A DNA stretch of 21,073 bases. Origin: UBA4486 sp041984885. Lineage in GTDB: Bacteria > Pseudomonadota > Gammaproteobacteria > Eutrophobiales > Eutrophobiaceae. The notes under the pieces are model-generated. The model was not told the origin of the DNA, did no database searches, and worked only from the letters and a program-made list of their open reading frames with translations. Location: positions 1 to 21,073 of the forward strand of contig JBHIXH010000039.1 in the NCBI GenBank assembly GCA_041984885.1. The letters are read 5' to 3'. Shown here piece after piece: positions 14,377 to 21,073 of this stretch (position 1 is the first letter of the stretch; the number at the start of each line of letters is the position of its first letter). The position numbers and the translations under genes were made by a program.

Positions 14377-15483
14377 TTAACCGGCCCGGTAAACCGCCCC
14401 CGGCAACATTTTTGCCACGCTTGCCCCGGTAAGTTTCCCCAGCGCCAAACCAATCCGTTGCATACGGTTATAAGCCAGCCAGGCAAAACAGCTTGCCTCA
14501 ACGGCGGAATGATTCATGCCCGCATCATCGGCTGAAAGCATTGATATGTGTTCAGGCAACGACACGTTTAACATGTCAACCAGGTAGTCATTTTTTACAC
14601 CGCCACCGCATAGAATTAATTCCGCATGGACGGATTGCGACAGATGAATCGCGTCGCAGATTGTTTTGACGGAAAACTGCAACAGTGTACGCTGGATGTT
14701 TTCAGGGTGATCTGAAAAATTATTATCACGTAACACTTTATCCAGCCACGCCAGATTGAACTCATCTCGACCTGTGCTTTTCGGCGGGGATAAGCTGAAA
14801 TATTCATGCTCCAGCAACTTTGACAACAACGCATCGTTGGTTGTACCGGATCTGGCCCATTCCCCGTTATTGTCATAGGTCGAGCCCTTGTGCCGCATAA
14901 TCCAGTCATCCAGCAAGCAGTTGCCGGGGCCGGTATCAAAACCGGTTACCGGGTCGTCCGCGACTTCAGAAAGAAATGTCAGGTTGGCGATCCCGCCAAT
15001 GTTTAAAATTAAACGCGGCTGCTCTGTCTGGAAAAAAGCCTGGTGGAATAACGGCGCGAAAGGCGCACCCTGACCACCGTTGGCCACATCCATCCGACGA
15101 AAATCGGCGACGGTAGTAATACCGGTTTTTGCAGCGATCACATTCGGATCGCCGATCTGTATCGTGCAGGGCGGTGTCGAATTCGGGCTGTGGTAAATCG
15201 TTTGCCCATGGCTGCCAATCGCCTGTATGTCCGCAGCGCTATAATTTTTTGTTTCGAGCAGGTGACAGACCGCCTCGGCAAATAACTCACCTACCAGCAC
15301 GTCCATTTTTGCAACTTCACTCAGTGGCGAGTTGTCATTGATAGCCCGTAAAGGGACGCGGATTTCGTCCGGTATTGGAAACTCCAGGAATTCAAGCAGC
15401 GAAATTTTTTTATCGTCGATATCAATCAGGGCAATATCGACTGCATCCATGCTGGTGCCGGAGATAAGTCCAAGGTAGAGCAC
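14377..15483 (-). CDS. anmK: Anhydro-N-acetylmuramic acid kinase
   Basis: A 368-residue ASKHA-fold kinase that opens and phosphorylates 1,6-anhydro-MurNAc to MurNAc-6-phosphate during peptidoglycan recycling. The phosphate-1 motif GLISGTSMDAVD is at 5-16, the adenosine/phosphate region includes GSHGQTIYH near 108 and GFDTGPGNCLLDDW near 190, and CGGGVKN near 295 closes the nucleotide site. All are intact. The start is GTG at 15483 (MLYLGLISGTS), 12 bp after the M23 peptidase stop, with a weak ribosome-binding site. Pairing with a wall hydrolase fits cell-wall turnover followed by recycling. Confidence 0.97.
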   Translation of the reverse strand: MLYLGLISGTSMDAVDIALIDIDDKKISLLEFLEFPIPDEIRVPLRAINDNSPLSEVAKMDVLVGELFAEAVCHLLETKNYSAADIQAIGSHGQTIYHSPNSTPPCTIQIGDPNVIAAKTGITTVADFRRMDVANGGQGAPFAPLFHQAFFQTEQPRLILNIGGIANLTFLSEVADDPVTGFDTGPGNCLLDDWIMRHKGSTYDNNGEWARSGTTNDALLSKLLEHEYFSLSPPKSTGRDEFNLAWLDKVLRDNNFSDHPENIQRTLLQFSVKTICDAIHLSQSVHAELILCGGGVKNDYLVDMLNVSLPEHISMLSADDAGMNHSAVEASCFAWLAYNRMQRIGLALGKLTGASVAKMLPGAVYRAG

Positions 15484-15495
15484 GATTGCTGGTGC

Positions 15496-17028
15496 TTATT
15501 TGACTGTGTTCGAGGGGCCTTCTTCCTCGTTCATCGCAATTAATTCAGAGGTGTGCTCGTTGCTGGCATAGTCAGTATTGTTGTTACGTTCATCCAGTTG
15601 CGCGAGCAAGGGAGCGGTCTGGGCAATAAATTCATCCATCAGTTCATCCGGGATGCGCATGGCTTTCGGCAGTTCTACCGTCAACGGATTTCGGTGCACA
15701 CCATGTACCCTGAATTCATAATGCAAGTGAGGTCCGGTAGCCAGACCTGAGCTGCCAATGTAACCAATCGTTTGTCCCTGTTTGACGCGACTTCCCGTGC
15801 TGATTTTTCCATAGCGTGACATGTGTGCATATAAAGTGCTGTAAACACTTCCGTGCTTGATTACGACGGTACGGCCATAGCCGCCTTTTGTGCCTTTATA
15901 TACGACCGTGCCATCCCCGGTTGACTTGATAGGTGTGCCGGTTGGCGCGGCATAGTCGACACCTTTATGCGCGCGGATACGATTTAACACCGGATGTTTT
16001 CTGCGTAGATTAAAGTGTGAACTGATGCGGGAAAACTTTACCGGTGTGCGTAAAAATGCCTTGCGCATGCTATGACCGCTGTCTGAATAATATTGACTGT
16101 CACCGTTTTTATGGGTGAAACGTACAGCCTTGTAGAGCTTGCCCTGATTCGTGAATTCCGCCGCCAGGATCGGCCCATCCTGCACTTTTATTCCGTCCTT
16201 GTAATATTCCTCATACATAACAGAGAAGTGATCACCTTTGCGTATATTCAATGCGAAATCGATATCCCAGCCATAAATCGTGACTAACTGCATGATGATG
16301 TTGTCGCTTAACTCGGCGGCCTGTCCTGCCAGATACAACGAATTCGCTATGGTGGCGCTGGCATGTCGGGTCCGGGTTTCCAGTTGCAGTTTTTCAAGGT
16401 TGACCTCCACCCCGTCTGCGTTCGTGCTAACAACGAGCTTTTCATCAAAGTCGACGTCGTATTCCATTTTCTGCAGGACGTTATTCTCAATGTCAAAACG
16501 CAAGGTCTGCCCCGGCATGATTTTCTTTAACACTTTTGAGTCATCGTTCGCATGCACAATGTGATGCAGGGTGGCCGGGCTCAAATTTAAACGTTTAAAT
16601 ATTCGGGCGAGATTATCACCCCGCTTGATGGTGACCTCCTGCCAACTGATTTCCGATTCAGTTGCAGCGGATTCTTCATTTTGCCTGGTAAGGGGGGCCG
16701 GGGATTGTTCGGCATAATCCTGTTCCGGCTCGGTCGCCCATTCATATATGGCAACAGGATCGTCTGCCTTCGCGGACTCATCGATCAGTTCTTCCGTGAA
16801 AATATCCACCGATTTTTCCGGCATGGAAACCGTGGTTTTCGTCGATGGTGGCGGTATAACTTGAGATTCTGTGGTGGTGATTACGGGGGAAGGTGCTTGA
16901 GTCGATTTAACGTGGACAAATGCGAGCAGGGAAAAGCAGATGCCAAGCAGAACCAGACCGCGCTGAAAGCGGCTGGCGCCGGTAACTTTTGCCTTATAGT
17001 CTTGCTTTATATAGACTTTGTAAGTCAC
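15496..17028 (-). CDS. M23 family peptidoglycan DD-endopeptidase (MepM-like)
   Basis: A 510-residue periplasmic zinc metallopeptidase. One membrane anchor at about 24-40 follows a basic N-terminus. A Pro/Thr/Glu-rich linker (45-125) leads to a LysM/OapA-like segment (about 130-180: VTIKRGDNLARIF, MPGQTLRF), a middle domain, then the M23 domain (330-450). Zinc ligands and catalytic residues are H354 and D358 (HKGVD), H402 (YAH) and H434/H436 (GPHLHYEF). All are present, so it should be an active cross-link hydrolase. A tail of about 60 residues after the M23 domain is acidic and Asn-rich. The start is GTG 17028, 20 bp downstream of the predicted transcript start. It is followed by anmK and divergent from tyrS. 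Confidence 0.93.
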   Translation of the reverse strand: MTYKVYIKQDYKAKVTGASRFQRGLVLLGICFSLLAFVHVKSTQAPSPVITTTESQVIPPPSTKTTVSMPEKSVDIFTEELIDESAKADDPVAIYEWATEPEQDYAEQSPAPLTRQNEESAATESEISWQEVTIKRGDNLARIFKRLNLSPATLHHIVHANDDSKVLKKIMPGQTLRFDIENNVLQKMEYDVDFDEKLVVSTNADGVEVNLEKLQLETRTRHASATIANSLYLAGQAAELSDNIIMQLVTIYGWDIDFALNIRKGDHFSVMYEEYYKDGIKVQDGPILAAEFTNQGKLYKAVRFTHKNGDSQYYSDSGHSMRKAFLRTPVKFSRISSHFNLRRKHPVLNRIRAHKGVDYAAPTGTPIKSTGDGTVVYKGTKGGYGRTVVIKHGSVYSTLYAHMSRYGKISTGSRVKQGQTIGYIGSSGLATGPHLHYEFRVHGVHRNPLTVELPKAMRIPDELMDEFIAQTAPLLAQLDERNNNTDYASNEHTSELIAMNEEEGPSNTVK

Positions 17029-17054
17029 GGTCTTTACTTGAAAATGTTTGCCGT

Positions 17055-17083
17055 AACATAACGAGAAGCCTGTTCCACGTCAA
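17055..17083 (-). promoter_or_regulatory. Sigma-70-type promoter of the M23 peptidase-anmK unit
   Basis: On the minus strand TTGACG (17083-17078) and TATGTT (17060-17055) are separated by exactly 17 bp. The predicted start near 17048 gives a 20-nt leader to the GTG at 17028. The -35 matches five of six and the -10 four of six consensus bases. No equally good promoter is seen for divergent tyrS. Confidence 0.6.
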
Positions 17084-17141
17084 CGGATTAAACCGACATT
17101 TTTAATAATATTTTAACTCCTGCTACCCAAATGATGTGTTC

Positions 17142-18347
17142 ATGACAACCACTTCCGATGCACTGGATATAATCCGGCGCGGCTCCGATGAAATATTGCT
17201 CGAAGCCGATCTGGAAAAAAAACTGGGATTAAACCGTCCGCTGAGGATAAAAGCCGGATTTGATCCGACTGCGCCCGATCTGCATCTCGGCCACACGGTT
17301 CTCATTAACAAGATGCGTCAGTTCCAGGAGTTGGGCCACGACGTCATATTCCTGATCGGTGATTTTACCGGCATGATCGGTGACCCGACCGGTAAAACTG
17401 CGACACGGCCCCCACTAACACAGGAAGAGGTGCAGCAGAACGCCGAGACGTACAAGGACCAGGTCTTCAAGATTCTCGATCCGGAGAAAACCGAGATTGC
17501 GTTTAACTCTACCTGGATGAATAAACTGTCACCGGCAGACATGATCCGGCTCGCATCAAAACACACGGTGGCCCGGATGCTGGAGCGGGATGATTTCAAC
17601 AAGCGTTTTTCCAGCCAGCAGGCCATCGCGATTCATGAATTTCTCTACCCACTGGTGCAGGCTTACGATTCGGTTGCATTGAAAGCGGATGTGGAACTCG
17701 GTGGTACCGATCAAAAATTTAATCTATTGGTCGGTCGACAGATCCAGGAAGGCTATGGTCTGGCGCCGCAGGTGATTCTGACAATGCCAATACTGGAGGG
17801 GATTCATGCCGGTACGGAGAAAATGTCGAAATCGCTGGACAATTATATTGGCATTACCGAGTCACCAGATGACATGTTCGGCAAGATCATGAGCATAGAT
17901 GACGAAAAAATGTGGCGCTATTTTGAGTTGCTGAGTTTTCGCCCCATGGCCGAGATCCAGCGCCTGCATGATCAAGTTGAAGAGGGTGCCAACCCCCGCG
18001 ACATCAAGTTTCAACTGGCCGAGGAGATCATCACCCGCTTTCATGACAAGCGGGCAGCAGAATCAGCGCAGCAGGCGTTTATCGAACGGTTCAGAGACGG
18101 TGGAATTCCTGACGAAATGCCGGAAATTTCCCTGGAGCCAACCGACCCGGATGGACTCTGGATAGTATCAGCGTGTACTGCCGCGAATCTGACCGGTAGC
18201 AACTCCGAAGCGATGCGCATGATCAAACAAGGTGCAGTCAAACTGGATGGTGTAAAAATTTCAGATAAAGACACGCGGCTCGCATCCGGCAGTACGTATG
18301 TACTCCAGGTGGGTAAACGTAAATTTAGTCGCGTCACGGTTGCGTGA
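17142..18347 (+). CDS. tyrS: Tyrosyl-tRNA synthetase
   Basis: A class I aminoacyl-tRNA synthetase of 401 residues from ATG 17142 (GTG 17136 would add two). The ATP-binding signature is HLGHT (48-52 from the ATG start), preceded by FDPTAPDL. FLIGDFTGMIGDPTGK follows, then the tyrosine-site region YPLVQAYDSVALKADVELGGTDQ, and KMSKS at about 227-231. An S4 RNA-binding domain lies at the C-terminus (MRMIKQGAVKLDGVKISD). The overall sequence is of the subtype called TyrZ in Pseudomonas, which also lies just before an rrn operon. No Shine-Dalgarno sequence is obvious, and no tyrosine T-box is seen. The ankyrin gene follows after 18 bp. Confidence 0.97.
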   Translation: MTTTSDALDIIRRGSDEILLEADLEKKLGLNRPLRIKAGFDPTAPDLHLGHTVLINKMRQFQELGHDVIFLIGDFTGMIGDPTGKTATRPPLTQEEVQQNAETYKDQVFKILDPEKTEIAFNSTWMNKLSPADMIRLASKHTVARMLERDDFNKRFSSQQAIAIHEFLYPLVQAYDSVALKADVELGGTDQKFNLLVGRQIQEGYGLAPQVILTMPILEGIHAGTEKMSKSLDNYIGITESPDDMFGKIMSIDDEKMWRYFELLSFRPMAEIQRLHDQVEEGANPRDIKFQLAEEIITRFHDKRAAESAQQAFIERFRDGGIPDEMPEISLEPTDPDGLWIVSACTAANLTGSNSEAMRMIKQGAVKLDGVKISDKDTRLASGSTYVLQVGKRKFSRVTVA

Positions 18348-18365
18348 TGCACTACACTTTTTCAG

Positions 18366-19217
18366 ATGCGAAGGCATTTGGATAATCCGGTACAACGTTC
18401 GCGTCATTTCGATTCAGACGACGTCGTCGTTCGCGGCGATAAGCCCGTTAAAATAAAAACCTTGGTATTGTTGTTTTTCTTTCTCGCATTTGGCCATTAT
18501 CTCTACCAATCGCGCCAGTCATTAAGTCACTTTCTCGCTGATGTTTCGTCCCTGACAGGTGAAGTGGACGTGCGGACTGCACCGGTTGCCGTGGAAAAAT
18601 CCGATCCACCCACACAGAAAGCCCCGGCTAATCAATCGAATGCCCTGGCGGTTGAGTTAATTCGGGTCATCCGCAGTGAAGCCACAGAAGAGATAAGCCG
18701 GATTCTCGCTGGCGTCGATTCAGATAGCCTCAACCAGGCGGTCAAGGGCATGACTCCGCTGATGACAGCTGCTGCAATTGGCAATACCCAGATCGTCAAT
18801 CTGCTGTTGGTCAGCGGCGCCGATCCGAATCAACGCGGTAGTGCCAATCGCACGGCATTGCAGTACGCGGTTGAGAAAAATCATATCGACGCTGCCACGT
18901 TGTTATTAAATTTTGGCGCTGACATCAATGGTTACGATAACGGTAGGCTGACGCCGTTAATCATGGCAGCAGATCGTAACCATGAGAAACTGGCTTTACT
19001 CCTGATTGAACGTGGTGCGGATGTAGATATTCAGCATAAACAGGGATTTACAGCACTCATCGATGCCGCGAGAAACGGTAATGAGAACCTTGTGCAGGCC
19101 TTGTTGGAAGCAGGAGCCGACAAAATGCTGAAAACCAAAAATGGCTGGGATGCCGAGAGCATTGCCCGTCATTATCAGCACGATCAGGTGGCCAACAGGA
19201 TCAAAAACCATCGCTGA
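18366..19217 (+). CDS. Membrane-anchored ankyrin-repeat protein
   Basis: A 283-residue protein of unknown target. After a charged 30-residue N-terminus comes one membrane helix at about 31-47 (KTLVLLFFFLAFGHYLY), a Pro/Ala/Thr-rich linker (65-95), and a stack of ankyrin repeats from about 95 to the end. The clear repeats begin GMTPLMTAAAIGN (128), NRTALQYAVEKNH (161), RLTPLIMAADRNH (194) and GFTALIDAARNGN (227), each with LL..GAD. The first and last repeats are degenerate. Most likely the ankyrin domain is periplasmic or cytoplasmic depending on topology, which is not decided by the sequence. It lies between tyrS and the rrn operon and probably shares the tyrS transcript. No clear ribosome-binding site, so the start is uncertain. 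Confidence 0.88.
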   Translation: MRRHLDNPVQRSRHFDSDDVVVRGDKPVKIKTLVLLFFFLAFGHYLYQSRQSLSHFLADVSSLTGEVDVRTAPVAVEKSDPPTQKAPANQSNALAVELIRVIRSEATEEISRILAGVDSDSLNQAVKGMTPLMTAAAIGNTQIVNLLLVSGADPNQRGSANRTALQYAVEKNHIDAATLLLNFGADINGYDNGRLTPLIMAADRNHEKLALLLIERGADVDIQHKQGFTALIDAARNGNENLVQALLEAGADKMLKTKNGWDAESIARHYQHDQVANRIKNHR

Positions 19218-19226
19218 AAATCAGCG
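19212..19226 (+). terminator. Possible weak terminator hairpin at the end of the ankyrin gene
   Basis: CGCTGA-AAA-TCAGCG is a perfect 6-bp stem that includes the TGA stop codon. The sequence after it (TATATTCG) lacks a continuous T-tract, so termination would be inefficient. It separates the tyrS-ankyrin unit from the rrn promoter. Confidence 0.35.
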
Positions 19227-19254
19227 TATATTCGTGTCAATTTTTAGCCAAAAA

Positions 19255-19352
19255 TCTTACTAAATTATTCTATTATTCAATAGCTTAAAAATAATTTAAA
19301 AAAACTGTAAAGATTGGTTGACCGAGTCCAATCCAAGTGTATAATCCCCGCC
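19255..19352 (+). promoter_or_regulatory. rrn P1-type promoter with UP element
   Basis: TTGACC (19318-19323) and TATAAT (19340-19345) are 16 bp apart. A GC-rich discriminator (CCCCGCC) follows the -10, as expected for stringently controlled rRNA promoters. Upstream, 19255-19312 is very A/T rich with A- and T-tracts, an UP element. The start should be near 19352. Confidence 0.88.
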
Positions 19353-19529
19353 TCTGTTTGGGGACCCCCAAACCTGTTCTTTAAAAATTTGATCAAGAAA
19401 TACGTGTGGGCGTTTGCGTCAACGGCTTGTGACACCCAAAGAAACATCAATGGGATCAAAGTCTTGATGTAACGTCAATGACAGTGACCATTGAGCCAAG
19501 ATTGACTGCCTTTAGCAGTTATCAAGCTT
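19353..19529 (+). promoter_or_regulatory. rrn leader with boxB hairpin, boxA and processing stems
   Basis: The leader starts with a near-perfect hairpin GTTTGGG-GACC-CCCAAAC (19356-19373), in the boxB position. TGTTCTTTAAAA (19375-19386) follows and matches boxA, where NusB/NusE assemble the rRNA antitermination complex. Three more short hairpins follow: CATCAA/TTGATG (19445-19469), TCAATG/CATTGA (19475-19494), and ACTGC/GCAGT (19505-19519), plausibly part of the pre-16S processing region. No gene lies in the 312-bp gap 19218-19529. Confidence 0.8.
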
Positions 19530-21072
<1,543 letters not shown>

Positions 21073-21073
21073 A

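Noticed and set aside
14357..14400. Bidirectional terminator between erpA and anmK
   Set aside because: CGTTAACG and CCGGCCCGG are palindromes with no usable loops, and the latter lies in anmK coding sequence; the T-run does not follow a real stem.

Overview
This is a chromosomal window from a gammaproteobacterium. The evidence is a 16S rRNA gene with gammaproteobacterial features at the right end, the gene order argC - coiled-coil membrane protein - bactofilin - erpA / anmK - M23 peptidase / tyrS - rrn (which matches, from memory, the arrangement in Pseudomonas), and an XrtA/PEP-CTERM exopolysaccharide locus at the left. Family names come from recognition of the proteins; no database search was run. 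I would not name a genus; a Chromatiales-like or other environmental gammaproteobacterium fits best.

Left third (1-6000, all on the minus strand): the start of an XrtA-type exopolysaccharide cluster. In transcription order it holds a polyprenyl-phosphate sugar transferase, the histidine kinase PrsK, the sigma-54-dependent regulator PrsR, and an outer-membrane polysaccharide export lipoprotein. The cluster continues off the left edge. A near-consensus sigma-54 promoter (TGGCAC-N5-TTGC, minus strand, 5975-5990) lies about 140 bp upstream of the sugar transferase, which is the kind of target PrsR would activate. A rho-independent terminator followed by a separate -10 element and inverted repeat lies between the transferase and prsK, so the regulators probably form their own unit.

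Middle (6000-11460): a poorly explained 0.5 kb gap; a plus-strand nucleotidyltransferase of archaeal-like type; then a minus-strand unit thiE-hemL-DUF3012 lipoprotein; a small rubredoxin divergent from thiE; and a minus-strand unit DUF4126 - TlpA-like thioredoxin - hemJ. Two tetrapyrrole enzymes (HemL early, HemJ late) lie within 2.5 kb of each other.

Right (11460-21073): a 347-bp gap that looks like a structured small RNA or leader ending in a textbook UUCG-loop terminator; the plus-strand operon argC-DUF6776-bactofilin-erpA; convergent anmK and its upstream M23 endopeptidase (cell-wall turnover and recycling); divergent tyrS followed by a membrane-anchored ankyrin-repeat protein; and finally an rrn operon with UP element, stringent-type promoter, boxB/boxA leader and complete 16S rRNA, whose 3' end nearly coincides with the window end.

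The most interesting points are the sigma-54 promoter paired with PrsR, the putative sRNA/leader before argC, the archaeal-type nucleotidyltransferase beside the EPS locus, and a possible overlapping 20-codon leader peptide before the sugar transferase. Nothing here is clearly a wholly new system.
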